Positions 43,584-52,717 of a DNA stretch of 64,000 bases are shown one piece after another; position 1 is the first letter of the stretch, and every line of letters begins with the position of its first letter. Below the pieces are notes generated by a model, which was not told where the DNA came from, made no database searches, and saw nothing but the letters and a program-made list of their open reading frames with translations. The stretch covers positions 62,001-126,000 of the forward strand of contig DATAVA010000031.1 in assembly GCA_036267975.1 (NCBI GenBank). The letters are read 5' to 3'. This DNA comes from DAIDKA01 sp036267975 (GTDB lineage Bacteria > Pseudomonadota > Gammaproteobacteria > Steroidobacterales > Steroidobacteraceae). The translations under genes and the position numbers were made by a program.

Positions 43584-44732
43584 CTAGCAACGCGCCGCGT
43601 TCAGCACGCGCAGCAGCGCCTCGACCACCCGCGGTACATCGCTGTCGCGCATCTCGGCAAACAGCGGCAGCGTCAGGATGTTGCGCCCGACGGATTCGGC
43701 GATCGGAAAGTCCCCGGGCTTGAACCCCCGACGCCGGTAGAGCGCGAACAGGTGGATGACCGGATAGTGCACGCCGGTGCCGATTCCCAGGGCGTGCAGT
43801 TGCGCCATGACCTGTGCGCGGGAGATGTTCAGGTGCTTCTCCGGCAGCACGACCTGGAACATATGCCAGTTGCTGTTCGCAAAATCCGGCAGCGGCAGCT
43901 GCAGTCCCAGATCGGCGGCGCCGCGCGCATTGAAGTGCTCGAAATACAGGCGCGCCAGCGCAGCCCGCCGGGCATTGAACTGCGCCAGGTAGGGCAGTTG
44001 CCCCAGCCCGACGCGGGCCGCAACGTCGGTCAGGTTGAACTTGCCGCCCGCGATCTCGACTTCCATGCCGTCGAACCCGCTGCGCACGACACCCTGGAGG
44101 CGATATTGCTCCGCGAGGCGCGCCTCACGCTCATCGTTGACCACCAGGCAGCCGCCCTCGATGGTGGTGATGTTCTTGTTCGGGTGAAAGCTAAAGGACG
44201 ACAGATCGCCGATCGACCCGATGGCACGTCCGTTGTGGCGGCTGCCCATTGACTGCGCGGCATCCTCGATCACGCGCAGGCCGTGGCGGTGCGCGATGGC
44301 GTACAACCGTTCGCGGTCCACCGGCAGTCCGGCCAGATCCACCGGCAGCAACGCGCGAGTGGCTGGCGTGATGGCCGCCTCGATGCGGTTCAGGTCGATA
44401 TTGCGGGTCTGCGGATCGACGTCCACGAACCGCGGCGTTGCGCCCACGGCCAGGATCACGTTGCTCGTGGCGACCCACGACAGCGGCGTCGTGATGACCT
44501 CATGCCCCGGACCCACGCCGGCAATACGCAGGCCGATCTCCATGGTGCAGGTGCCGGAATTGAATGCGCGCACCGGGCGGCCACCGAAGTATTGGCTCAA
44601 TGCGGCCTCGAAGGCCTTCACCTGCGGACCGGACGTAATCCACCCTGAGCGCAGCACTTCGCATACCCCCTGGATGGTCGCCTCATCGATGCTGGGCCGC
44701 GTCATCGGCAGGTAGTCAGGCGCTGTGCTCAC
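43584..44732 (-). CDS. arnB: UDP-4-amino-4-deoxy-L-arabinose aminotransferase
   Basis: A 382-residue DegT/DnrJ/EryC1-type PLP sugar aminotransferase. The PLP lysine is in SFHPNKNITT, with the preceding VIEDAAQSMG and FNSGTCTMEIGL cofactor contacts. Its opening (YLPMTRPSIDE) is typical of ArnB. It converts the UDP-4-keto-pentose made by the arnA decarboxylase into UDP-Ara4N. It starts with GTG at 44732 overlapping the stop of the SMR gene by four bases. Last gene of the arn operon, whereas in E. coli arnB is first. Confidence 0.9.
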   Translation of the reverse strand: MSTAPDYLPMTRPSIDEATIQGVCEVLRSGWITSGPQVKAFEAALSQYFGGRPVRAFNSGTCTMEIGLRIAGVGPGHEVITTPLSWVATSNVILAVGATPRFVDVDPQTRNIDLNRIEAAITPATRALLPVDLAGLPVDRERLYAIAHRHGLRVIEDAAQSMGSRHNGRAIGSIGDLSSFSFHPNKNITTIEGGCLVVNDEREARLAEQYRLQGVVRSGFDGMEVEIAGGKFNLTDVAARVGLGQLPYLAQFNARRAALARLYFEHFNARGAADLGLQLPLPDFANSNWHMFQVVLPEKHLNISRAQVMAQLHALGIGTGVHYPVIHLFALYRRRGFKPGDFPIAESVGRNILTLPLFAEMRDSDVPRVVEALLRVLNAARC

Positions 44733-45112
44733 GAGTGCTGCAGCCTCGCAAGTGTGATCACCCCGGCGCAGATCATGGCGATACCGGCAAGCTTGCCGAT
44801 ACTCAACGCTTCGCCGAACAGCATCGCGGCGGCGAAGGCGTTGATCACATAGCCGATCGAAAGCATCGGATAGGCGACGCTCACCGGGACGCGCGACAGA
44901 GCGCCCAGCCAGACAATCAGGCTGACCCCGTAGCAGGCCAAGCCGATCCACAGCGGCACCGCGCCCAACAGGTGCATGACCGATGACCAGGAAATCCGCC
45001 CCGAATCGGCGACCAGTTCACCGCTGTGCCGGGTCGCGGCTTTCAGCAATAGCTGCGCAGCGGCGTTCAGCAATACGCCACCCAGCAGCAGGCACCACGT
45101 CAGCCACGTCAT
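44729..45112 (-). CDS. arnE: SMR/EamA-type small membrane protein, ArnE/ArnF-like flippase
   Basis: A 127-residue protein with four predicted membrane segments of the small multidrug resistance/EamA type. In E. coli, ArnE and ArnF together flip undecaprenyl-phosphate-Ara4N to the periplasmic side. Here only one such gene is present, locked between arnT and arnB by four-base overlaps on both sides (ATGA and GTGA), so it would have to work as a homodimer or with a partner elsewhere. The label arnE rather than arnF is arbitrary. Confidence 0.82.
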   Translation of the reverse strand: MTWLTWCLLLGGVLLNAAAQLLLKAATRHSGELVADSGRISWSSVMHLLGAVPLWIGLACYGVSLIVWLGALSRVPVSVAYPMLSIGYVINAFAAAMLFGEALSIGKLAGIAMICAGVITLARLQHS

Positions 45113-46770
45113 CGCCGACTCACGATATAGCTCTTCGGCGAATCGGCGCGGATGACCATCGGAAATCCTTCGCTGCGCATCTGCTCATAGGTTTTCCGTT
45201 CCACCACGGCCAATGCCTGCCCGCTGTCGCGCCACCGTGGCGCGAAGGCCGCCAGGGTGGCGATGGACCGGCTGGGCTCAAGGGTCTGGCCAAAGTCCAG
45301 TTCGCCGCGGTAATCGACCAGCGTCACGGGGTGTCTCAAATAAAACGTCAGGCTCTGATCATACGTGCGCACGCTGTACACCGGTACACCCTGGCGCAGG
45401 GAAACGGGCAGCTGCGCATAGAGCGCCGCGCCCGAGTAGAGCGGTGCCACGATGGCCGCCGCCCACAGCGCACCTGCCCAGGTGGCGAAGCCGCCCAGGC
45501 CGACCGCCAGTGTCGGGCGAATGCCATCGGGCCGGACCCGCCATGCCGTGATGCCGCCGCCCACGCTGCAGGCTCCCATCAGGGCCAGCGCGGGTCGGAT
45601 CTGGCTGAAGTACGGCGCGGTCCGCGGATCGTACAGAAAAGTCTCATACAGAACGCGCGGCAACAGCGCGGCGCCGAGCAGCAGCAACGCGCCCACCACG
45701 ATCATACCGGCGCCCGTCGCGCGCAGATCAGCGTTCAGACGCTCCGCGGGAGAGGTCGCCATCAGCAGCGCCAGCGCGGGAAACATCGGCAGAATGTAGG
45801 ACAGCAGCTTGGAGTCGGAGGCGGAAAAGAACACGAAGATCACGACGCACCAGGCCCAGGCGAAGCGGCGCGCGTCAAAGCCGGGACGCGCGCTGCTACC
45901 ACGCCAGTCCACGTACAGCGAACGCAGCGCCGGCAGCAGCCACGGCAGAATGCCCGCCACCAGAATCGGAATGAAGAACCACCAGGGCTGGTAGCGATCC
46001 TCGATCTTGGTCAGGAAGCGCTGGAAGTGCTCACGGACGAAGAAGAACTCGAAAAACTGCGGCAGCCGGTGCTGGATCAGGATCAGCCATGGCAGACACA
46101 GGACGCCGAACAAAATGGCGCCGCGCCCGAGCAGCAGGCGGCGCCACGGCGCCACCGACCGCTCCAGCGCTGAATACAGGATGAGGGTGAACAGCGGCAG
46201 GACACCGGCGATCAGGCCCTTGGTCAGGAAGGCGCCGGAAATACCCGCCCAGCTCAGCAGCGCCCAGCCCTGCCAGCGCTCACCGCGCTGCGCATTGCAG
46301 AAACCGACAAACGTCAGCGTCATGTACAGCGTCAGGCTCATGTCCAGCAGCAGCTGCTGCCCGAGCAGCACGAACAGCAGCGAACTGCCGAGCATGATGG
46401 CAGCACGCGCGGCAGCCACTGCGCCCCACTCGCGCCGGATCATCGCCCACAGCGCATACACCGTGGCCAGTGCGCACAGACCCGTGTACAGCCGTGCCGC
46501 CCAGGCGTTCTGGCCGAACAGCGCCTCGCTGATCGCCGTCGCCCAGTACTGCAGCGGCGGCTTTTCGATATAGACCAGGCCGTTCAGATGCGGAATCACC
46601 CAGTCGCCGCTGGCCAGGATCTCGCGCGGAATCTCCGCGTAGCGGCCTTCATCCGGATTGAACAGTCCTCTGAACCCGAGACCGGCCACCCATAGCGCGG
46701 CGGCGCCGGCAAACACGGCCCACAGCCATCGCGGCAAGCGTGCTGTGTCGAGGGCTGGAGGCGGATTCAC
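45109..46770 (-). CDS. arnT: Lipid A 4-amino-4-deoxy-L-arabinose transferase family protein
   Basis: A 553-residue GT39/83-type membrane glycosyltransferase with about 12-13 membrane segments and a periplasmic C-terminal domain. The catalytic loop NPDEGRYAEIPREIL and GLVYIEKPPLQYW follow the ArnT pattern. It moves Ara4N from undecaprenyl phosphate to lipid A phosphates at the periplasmic face. I start at GTG 46770, overlapping the arnD stop by four bases. The identity of the sugar rests on the complete arn set around it. Confidence 0.87.
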   Translation of the reverse strand: MNPPPALDTARLPRWLWAVFAGAAALWVAGLGFRGLFNPDEGRYAEIPREILASGDWVIPHLNGLVYIEKPPLQYWATAISEALFGQNAWAARLYTGLCALATVYALWAMIRREWGAVAAARAAIMLGSSLLFVLLGQQLLLDMSLTLYMTLTFVGFCNAQRGERWQGWALLSWAGISGAFLTKGLIAGVLPLFTLILYSALERSVAPWRRLLLGRGAILFGVLCLPWLILIQHRLPQFFEFFFVREHFQRFLTKIEDRYQPWWFFIPILVAGILPWLLPALRSLYVDWRGSSARPGFDARRFAWAWCVVIFVFFSASDSKLLSYILPMFPALALLMATSPAERLNADLRATGAGMIVVGALLLLGAALLPRVLYETFLYDPRTAPYFSQIRPALALMGACSVGGGITAWRVRPDGIRPTLAVGLGGFATWAGALWAAAIVAPLYSGAALYAQLPVSLRQGVPVYSVRTYDQSLTFYLRHPVTLVDYRGELDFGQTLEPSRSIATLAAFAPRWRDSGQALAVVERKTYEQMRSEGFPMVIRADSPKSYIVSRR

Positions 46771-47678
46771 AGCAATGCTCCCTGCGTCGCGAGAGTTCCG
46801 GAGCGCCCGGGAACGGTTCCCCACATCAGTTCGCGCCGCGCAATTGCGGCGCCATCCAGCACCTGGTGGTAGTCCTGCATGGAAGTCAGGGCCATGCCGG
46901 TCGCGCCCCAGCGCCGCAGCAGGAATTCAAATTGCGGAAATAGCCTCTGCCCTTCGAGCTCCGCGTGGAGTGTGAACACATGCGTATTCGTGACACCGGT
47001 GCGCGACAGCCGCAGGATCTCCTCCGCAGCGCCCTGTGCATCGCGGCCCGCCACGCCGATCAGCTCATCAAAGGTCGGCAACGTCGTCGGTAGTTGCATG
47101 CAACGGCCCTGCACCCCGGCCATCGTCGGCCAGAACGGTTCCGTGCCCCGGCAGTCACTGGCGTACTGCAAGGCGAACTCATGCTCCAGATCCAGCACCC
47201 GCGCGTTGACCTGCCAGCCCGCCGCCGCATGCGCCCGCGCCGCAGTGGCGAATACCGCCTCGAACGCCTCCAACGCACGCACGAATTCGCGGCGCGTCCA
47301 GGCCGCATCGGCCTGCGCGACACCATCCTGCCAAAGCACGTGATCGTGGCAATGCACGCCGACTTCAAAGCCGGCCTCGCGCACCGCACGCATCACCGCA
47401 CCGGCCTTCAGGCCAATGCGCGGGCCCGGCAGCAGCGTGCCGTATAGCAGCGTGCGAATCCCGTAGTGCTCCACGACGCTGGTGCGGCGTACCTTGCCCA
47501 GAAAGCCACGCCGGAACACCCGCTTGAGTGCCCTGCCGGTGTGGTCGGGGCCGAGGCTGAAATAGAAGCTGGCACCCGCCTTCGCCTCACGCAGCGCCGC
47601 CACCAGGCGCGGCACGCCCTCGCGCGTGCCGCGTAGCGTGTCGACGTCGACCTTCAATGCGATCCGGCGTGTCTGCAC
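46767..47678 (-). CDS. arnD: 4-deoxy-4-formamido-L-arabinose-phosphoundecaprenol deformylase
   Basis: A 303-residue polysaccharide deacetylase-fold enzyme. The metal and catalytic residues appear in LKVDVDTLRGT (catalytic Asp), VHCHDHVLWQD (metal histidines) and the late THVFTLHAELEG (His). It removes the formyl group from the lipid-linked sugar, making the transfer pathway irreversible. The start is GTG at 47678, six bases after the decarboxylase gene. Coupled to arnT by a four-base overlap. Confidence 0.9.
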   Translation of the reverse strand: MQTRRIALKVDVDTLRGTREGVPRLVAALREAKAGASFYFSLGPDHTGRALKRVFRRGFLGKVRRTSVVEHYGIRTLLYGTLLPGPRIGLKAGAVMRAVREAGFEVGVHCHDHVLWQDGVAQADAAWTRREFVRALEAFEAVFATAARAHAAAGWQVNARVLDLEHEFALQYASDCRGTEPFWPTMAGVQGRCMQLPTTLPTFDELIGVAGRDAQGAAEEILRLSRTGVTNTHVFTLHAELEGQRLFPQFEFLLRRWGATGMALTSMQDYHQVLDGAAIARRELMWGTVPGRSGTLATQGALL

Positions 47679-47684
47679 GATGAA

Positions 47685-48734
47685 TCAGGGCGCTTCGACC
47701 AAGGCACGCGCCTCCTTCAGATCGGCCTTGTAGGAATCAAACACCAGCCGCAGCGCGGTGGGCATGTCGACAATCGGCTGCCAGCCGAGCTCCTCGATGG
47801 TGTTGTTGATCCAGGGCCGTCGCGCCCGCACGTCCTGGTAACCGGCGCCGTAGTACTTCTCCGCGGTCACCTCGACGATTTTCACGGGCTTGGCGAACTG
47901 CGCGTACTCGGGCATCGAGCGCGCCGTCGCCAGCATCAGCTCGGCCAGTTCGCGGATGGAGAAGTCGTTCTTGGGATTACCGACGTTGTAGATCTTGCCG
48001 GACGCAATGCGCTCCTTGTTCGCGATGATCTTCAGCAGGCAGTTGACGCCCTCGGAAATGTACGTGAAGCAGCGGCGCTGCGTGCCGCCATCGACGAGCT
48101 TGATGTCCTCACCACGCACGATGTTCCCCAGGAACTGGGTGAGCACGCGCGAGCTGCCCTCTTTGGCCGTCGTCATGCGATCCAGACCTGGCCCGATCCA
48201 GTTGAAGGGCCGGAACAGGGTGTGATCGAGCTTGCCTTCCTGGCCGTAAGACCAGATCACCCGGTCGAGCATCTGCTTGGCGCAGGAGTAGATCCACCGC
48301 GACTTGGGAACCGGGCCCAACACCAGCGGCGACTCGTAGGGATGGAATTCGGCTTCCTGCGACATGCCGTAGACCTCGGACGTCGAGGGGAACACGACCC
48401 GCTTGCGATGCTTCACGCACTGACGGATCAGCGGCAGGTTCGCCTCGAAATCCAGCTCGAAGACCCGCAGCGGATCTGAGATGTAGGTGGCTGGCGTGGC
48501 AATGGCCACCAGCGGCAGCAGCGTGTCGCATTTGCGGATGTGGTACTCGACCCACTCGTGGTTGATCGTGATGTCACCCTCGAAGAAATGGAACCGCGGA
48601 TGGTCCAGCACGTTGGTCAGGCGGTCGCTGTCCAGGTCCATGCCGTATACCTCCCAGTCCGTCTCGCGCATGACGGCCTCACTGAGATGGTGGCCAATGA
48701 AGCCATTGACCCCCAGGATGAGCAGCTTCTTCAT
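47685..48734 (-). CDS. arnA: UDP-glucuronate decarboxylase (ArnA C-terminal half as separate gene)
   Basis: A 349-residue extended SDR. NAD motif GVNGFIGHHL (8-17), PSTSEVYGM (the conserved Ser-Glu pair of ArnA), the catalytic Tyr/Lys in YSCAKQM, and RRCFTYI. It oxidatively decarboxylates UDP-glucuronate to UDP-4-keto-arabinose. In E. coli this is the C-terminal domain of bifunctional ArnA. Here it starts at its own ATG with an AAGGAAAG ribosome site, 9 bases after the formyltransferase stop and in the same reading frame. Confidence 0.9.
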   Translation of the reverse strand: MKKLLILGVNGFIGHHLSEAVMRETDWEVYGMDLDSDRLTNVLDHPRFHFFEGDITINHEWVEYHIRKCDTLLPLVAIATPATYISDPLRVFELDFEANLPLIRQCVKHRKRVVFPSTSEVYGMSQEAEFHPYESPLVLGPVPKSRWIYSCAKQMLDRVIWSYGQEGKLDHTLFRPFNWIGPGLDRMTTAKEGSSRVLTQFLGNIVRGEDIKLVDGGTQRRCFTYISEGVNCLLKIIANKERIASGKIYNVGNPKNDFSIRELAELMLATARSMPEYAQFAKPVKIVEVTAEKYYGAGYQDVRARRPWINNTIEELGWQPIVDMPTALRLVFDSYKADLKEARALVEAP

Positions 48735-48743
48735 GATCTTTCC

Positions 48744-49685
48744 TTAGTCTCGGGCAGTGAAATTGAAGCGCCACGGCGCAACGCCGAAGCGCGTTTGGAA
48801 TTCGCGTCCATCCAGTTCGGTGCCATCAATCAGCACCCTGCCCAGCAGCAGCCGCACGCCATCGCGGCAATCCATGAACAACTGGTCATCCGTTGCATAC
48901 AGACAAGGGGCCGCAGCCGGATGCCGTGCCGGCTCACCGCTGAGCCGCGAACTCACGAACCCCACGCGCCGGTCCGCGATCTGCACGTACGCCCCGGGAA
49001 ATGGCGGCGCCACGGCGCGGATCATGTTGTGCACGCGCATTCCGGGCCAGTCCAGCCGGATGCAACCGTCTTCGGGTCTGCGACCGCCGAAGTATGAGCC
49101 CGCCGCAATATCCATGGGCACACCCGGTGGCGGCCCGAGCGCCATGCCGGGCAGCGTCCTGCGCAGCACGTGCGCCGCCGCGCCGGCCACGGCCATGGAT
49201 ACGGCCAGGGCATGATCATTCGGGCCGATGGCCACGGCTTCCTGCGCGACGATCGGGCCCGCATCGGGACGCGCGACCATGTAATGCAGCGTCGCGCCGG
49301 TTTGGGTCTCGCCATTGGCGATCGCCCAGTTGACCGGCGCACGCCCGCGGTAGCGGGGCAGCAGCGAGCCGTGCATGTTGAGCGCACCCCACCGCGGCAG
49401 TTGCAGCAACTGCCGCGGCAGCAGCGAGCGGTAATAGAACGCGAGCAGGTAATCCGGGCGGATGCGCCCGATTTCCGCCAGCCATTCGGGTGCGGCGGGC
49501 GCGACCGGCATCACGGTGCGCACACCCTTGGCCGCCGCGAGGTCCGCGACGCTGCCAAACCAGCGTTGTTCGCCGGCCTGGTCCGCGTGCGTAAAGACGA
49601 GGGGCACCTGCACTCCCGCATCCAGCAGCACCTGCAGGCAGCGTTGACCCACTTCGCTGTAGGCAAATACAACGGCGCTAAACAC
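48744..49685 (-). CDS. arnA: UDP-Ara4N formyltransferase (ArnA N-terminal half as separate gene)
   Basis: A 313-residue formyltransferase using N10-formyltetrahydrofolate. The catalytic triad of the family is visible as Asn103 and His105 (LNMHGSLLP) and Asp141 (ARPDAGP). The C-terminal OB-like region follows residue 205. It formylates UDP-Ara4N before transfer to undecaprenyl phosphate. The start is GTG at 49685, overlapping arnC by eight bases. Its TAA stop (48744-48746) overlaps the ribosome site of the decarboxylase gene. Confidence 0.9.
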   Translation of the reverse strand: MFSAVVFAYSEVGQRCLQVLLDAGVQVPLVFTHADQAGEQRWFGSVADLAAAKGVRTVMPVAPAAPEWLAEIGRIRPDYLLAFYYRSLLPRQLLQLPRWGALNMHGSLLPRYRGRAPVNWAIANGETQTGATLHYMVARPDAGPIVAQEAVAIGPNDHALAVSMAVAGAAAHVLRRTLPGMALGPPPGVPMDIAAGSYFGGRRPEDGCIRLDWPGMRVHNMIRAVAPPFPGAYVQIADRRVGFVSSRLSGEPARHPAAAPCLYATDDQLFMDCRDGVRLLLGRVLIDGTELDGREFQTRFGVAPWRFNFTARD

Positions 49686-50706
49686 TGGTGGTTTCGAGCA
49701 CCTGCAGACGCTCCGGATCGGGTTCCTGGCCCGGTGCCAGCACGGCCGCGATCAGGTAGCGCGGTCGACCGCGGACCTGTTCATAGGTGCGGCCTACGTA
49801 TTCACCGATCAGGCCGATGCCGAACAGCGCCAGGCCCAGCAGGAAGAACACGATCGCAAAGAGGGTGAACACGCCCTCGACATCCGGCCCGTTCACGATG
49901 CGATCCCAGATCAGATACAGGAACAGCAGCAACGAGATGCCGGAAATCATCATGCCGAGCATGGAGAACAGCTGCAGGGGCACCACCGTAAAGCCCGTCA
50001 TCAGGTCAAAATTCAGGCGGATCAGCTGGTAGAACGAGTATTTGGACTCGCCGGCATGACGGGCTTCATGGCGCACCTCGATTTCCACCGGATTGCGTGC
50101 AAACAGAAACGCCAGCGCCGGAATGAAGGTATTCACCTCCTGCGAGGCCCGCACCGCGTCGATCACGTGGCGCGAGTACGCGCGCAGCATGCAACCCTGG
50201 TCCGTGATCCGGATCGGGGTCATGCGGTCGCGCAGCGCGTTGATGCGCCGCGACAGGAAGGTGCGTGCCCAGTGATCCTGGCGACCCTTGCGTATCGTAC
50301 CCACGTAGTCGTGGCCGGCATCGGCCGCCGCCAGCAGGTTCGGAATCTCTTCGGGCGGATTCTGCAGGTCGGCGTCCAGGGTGATGATGACATCACCGGT
50401 GGCCGCCTCAAATCCGGCCATGATGGCTGAGTGCTGGCCGAAGTTGCGGCGAAATACGATGACCCGGGTATGCTGGGGCCGCAGCTGGTACTGCGTGCGC
50501 AGCAGCGCCACCGAGCGGTCCTTGCTGCCATCGTCCACGAACACACATTCCCAGCTGCACGCAAGCGCGTCGAGGGTCGCGTAGAGCCGGGTGAACAGCA
50601 GGGGAAGGTTCGCCTCCTCGTTGTACACCGGGACGATGATGCTGACGTGAGGCTGATCCTTCGCCTGAAGAGCCCCTCGCGGCGAATCCACGTTTATGCC
50701 TGACAT
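49678..50706 (-). CDS. arnC: Undecaprenyl-phosphate 4-deoxy-4-formamido-L-arabinose transferase
   Basis: A 342-residue GT2 glycosyltransferase of the DPM/ArnC type. The GT-A domain has VSIIVPVYNEEANL, FVDDGSKDRS, the DxD-like TLDADLQNPPEE and KGRQDHWART. Two C-terminal membrane segments (about 235-310) follow. It attaches the formylated aminosugar to undecaprenyl phosphate. It is the first gene of the arn operon; the upstream gap to the divergent acetyltransferase gene is only about 40 bases, and I see no PmrA-type box that I can support. Confidence 0.92.
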   Translation of the reverse strand: MSGINVDSPRGALQAKDQPHVSIIVPVYNEEANLPLLFTRLYATLDALACSWECVFVDDGSKDRSVALLRTQYQLRPQHTRVIVFRRNFGQHSAIMAGFEAATGDVIITLDADLQNPPEEIPNLLAAADAGHDYVGTIRKGRQDHWARTFLSRRINALRDRMTPIRITDQGCMLRAYSRHVIDAVRASQEVNTFIPALAFLFARNPVEIEVRHEARHAGESKYSFYQLIRLNFDLMTGFTVVPLQLFSMLGMMISGISLLLFLYLIWDRIVNGPDVEGVFTLFAIVFFLLGLALFGIGLIGEYVGRTYEQVRGRPRYLIAAVLAPGQEPDPERLQVLETTSV

Positions 50707-50746
50707 GCCTGAATATCGGTCCCTTGGTGGTATTCTAGCAGCGCAA

Positions 50747-51223
50747 ATGCACGACTACCGTTTCGAACTGGCTTCGACCCGCGATGCCGGCGCCATCGCG
50801 TCCCTGTCGCGACGCATTATCGAGGCCGGATTGCCGCCCGCGTGGCCGGCAGACCGCGTACTTTGCCACATCAAGCGCACCGATAGCGTGGTCCTGACAG
50901 CCCGCGTTCATGGGCTATTGACCGGCTTCGCCATCATGCAGTTTGGCGATACCCATGCCCATCTGAATCTGCTGGCCGTGGAGAGCGCCTACCAGCGCCA
51001 GGGTCTCGGCCACCAGCTCATGAACTGGCTGCACCACAGCGCGCTGGTCGCCGGGACCTTTGATGTGGGACTGGAATTGCGCGCCGGCAACACCGGCGCA
51101 CGGCGCTTTTACGAATCCCTCAACTACCGGGCCGGCGACCTGATGCGCGGGTACTACCAGGGCCTCGAAGACGCCCTGCGCATGACCTGCGACCTGCGGG
51201 TGGATCGCAGCCTTACAGCGTGA
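50747..51223 (+). CDS. GNAT-family N-acetyltransferase (RimI-like)
   Basis: A 158-residue acetyltransferase. The acetyl-CoA-binding motif A is visible as NLLAVESAYQRQGLGHQLMNWL, followed by ELRAGNTGARRFYESLNYR (motif B), which is typical of RimI-like GNATs. The substrate, protein N-terminus or small amine, is unknown. I start at the ATG at 50747; one at 50696 would overlap the divergent arnC. Its 3' end overlaps the convergent aldehyde dehydrogenase gene by 11 bases. Confidence 0.82.
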   Translation: MHDYRFELASTRDAGAIASLSRRIIEAGLPPAWPADRVLCHIKRTDSVVLTARVHGLLTGFAIMQFGDTHAHLNLLAVESAYQRQGLGHQLMNWLHHSALVAGTFDVGLELRAGNTGARRFYESLNYRAGDLMRGYYQGLEDALRMTCDLRVDRSLTA

Positions 51224-52703
51224 TGCCGATCGCCTTGGTCTCCATCATGCTTTCGACCCCGGCGCGACCGTGCTCGCGGCCCCAGCCGGACTGCTTGTAG
51301 CCACCGAAGGGTACGGCCGGATCAAGGCCGGTGCCGCCGTTGACCTGCACGGTGCCGGCGCGGATCTTGCGGGCCAGCTTGTGGACGATGCCCACGTCAC
51401 GGGTCCAGATATAAGCGGACAAACCGTAGGTGGTGTCATTGGCCACGCGGGCGATGCGGTCGAGGTCATCATCATCAATGGGCATGGCGCAGATGACCGG
51501 TCCGAAGATCTCCTCGCGCACCACCTTCATGCTGCGGTTGGTCTGCGCGAGCACCGTAGGCTGCACGAAATAGCCCTCACTTCCCTGGCGCTGTCCGCCG
51601 GTCACGACCTCGGCGCCCTCGCCGCGACCGGCTTCGATGTAACCGGTCACCCGATCCATCTGACCCTGTGAAACCAGCGGCCCCAGCTGGGTCCCAGGCT
51701 CCAGGCCCGGGCCGACCTTGAGCGTCTTAGCCATGCCTGAAATGCCGGCGACGACCTGGTCGAAGACCTTCTTGTGAATGTAGAGCCGGGAGCCCGCCAC
51801 GCAGATCTGCCCGGAATTGGCGAATACCGCCATGGCGGCCCCGGGAATGGCCCGCGCCATGTCGGCATCGGGAAAAATGATGTTCGGTGACTTGCCACCC
51901 AGTTCGAGGGTGACGCGCTTCAAGGTGGCGGCCGCTGCCTGGACGATCCACTTACCGGTTGCGGTCGAACCGGTGAAGGCGATCTTGTCGACATCCGGAT
52001 GTTCGACCAGCGCCTTGCCGGCGGGGTCACCGTAGCCGGTGACGATGTTGACCACGCCGGGCGGAATGCCGGCCTCGAGCACCAGGCGTCCGAGCAGCAG
52101 CGCGCCAAATGGGGTGAGCTCCGCAGGCTTCAGCACCATCGTGCAACCCGAGGCAATCACGGCGGCCGTCTTGTCGGCTTCCATGGCGAAGGGGAAATTC
52201 CAGGGCGTGATGCAGCCGACGACGCCGACCGGCTCATGCAGCGTATACGCCAGCTTGCCGGGCTCGGACAGTTCGGGGACTTCCCCGTGCACCTTGCCGC
52301 TCCAGCCGGCGGTATAGCGCATGCCATTCGCGGTCCCGAGCGCGCCGGCGAACTTCGCCATGCCAAAGGGCATGCCATTGTCCAGGCTCAGCACTTCGCC
52401 GATTTCATCCGCGGCCTGTTCGATGAGATCAGCCAGCTTCCACAGCAGCTTGGCCCGCGCCACCGGCGGCATGCTCGGCCACGGGCCGTTTTCAAACGCA
52501 TGGCGGGCCGCACGCACCGCCAGATCGATATCCTCGGCGCCGCCGGCAGCAGCGTGACCCAGGACCTTGCCGGTCGCGGGGTTCAGCACCTCGATACGTC
52601 CTCCGGCGCGCGGCTCCACCCACTCATTATTGATGAGCAACCGGTGTTCGCGTTCCAGGAAGGCGCGGGTGCGGGCGAAATCCGGTTTCAGCGCTGCGTT
52701 CAT
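51213..52703 (-). CDS. NAD(P)-dependent aldehyde dehydrogenase
   Basis: A 496-residue ALDH superfamily enzyme. The active site is complete: Asn169 in TPWNFP, Glu267 in LELGGKSP, and catalytic Cys301 in NSGQICVAG. EIFGPV and the C-terminal FGGYKQSGWGRE are family marks. It is closest to the phenylacetaldehyde/betaine aldehyde type by eye. It is the last gene of a run with two unknown exported proteins (15-base gap), suggesting a catabolic module, but the substrate is not determined. Confidence 0.88.
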   Translation of the reverse strand: MNAALKPDFARTRAFLEREHRLLINNEWVEPRAGGRIEVLNPATGKVLGHAAAGGAEDIDLAVRAARHAFENGPWPSMPPVARAKLLWKLADLIEQAADEIGEVLSLDNGMPFGMAKFAGALGTANGMRYTAGWSGKVHGEVPELSEPGKLAYTLHEPVGVVGCITPWNFPFAMEADKTAAVIASGCTMVLKPAELTPFGALLLGRLVLEAGIPPGVVNIVTGYGDPAGKALVEHPDVDKIAFTGSTATGKWIVQAAAATLKRVTLELGGKSPNIIFPDADMARAIPGAAMAVFANSGQICVAGSRLYIHKKVFDQVVAGISGMAKTLKVGPGLEPGTQLGPLVSQGQMDRVTGYIEAGRGEGAEVVTGGQRQGSEGYFVQPTVLAQTNRSMKVVREEIFGPVICAMPIDDDDLDRIARVANDTTYGLSAYIWTRDVGIVHKLARKIRAGTVQVNGGTGLDPAVPFGGYKQSGWGREHGRAGVESMMETKAIGITL

Positions 52704-52717
52704 GACGGCTACCTCTC

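Noticed and set aside
47685..49685. arnA as a broken pseudogene
   Set aside because: Both halves are full length with catalytic residues, and the second half has its own ribosome site. Split forms exist in other bacteria.
50696..50747. Upstream ATG at 50696 as the acetyltransferase start
   Set aside because: It would overlap the divergent arnC start and adds residues without family similarity; the ATG at 50747 is preferred.
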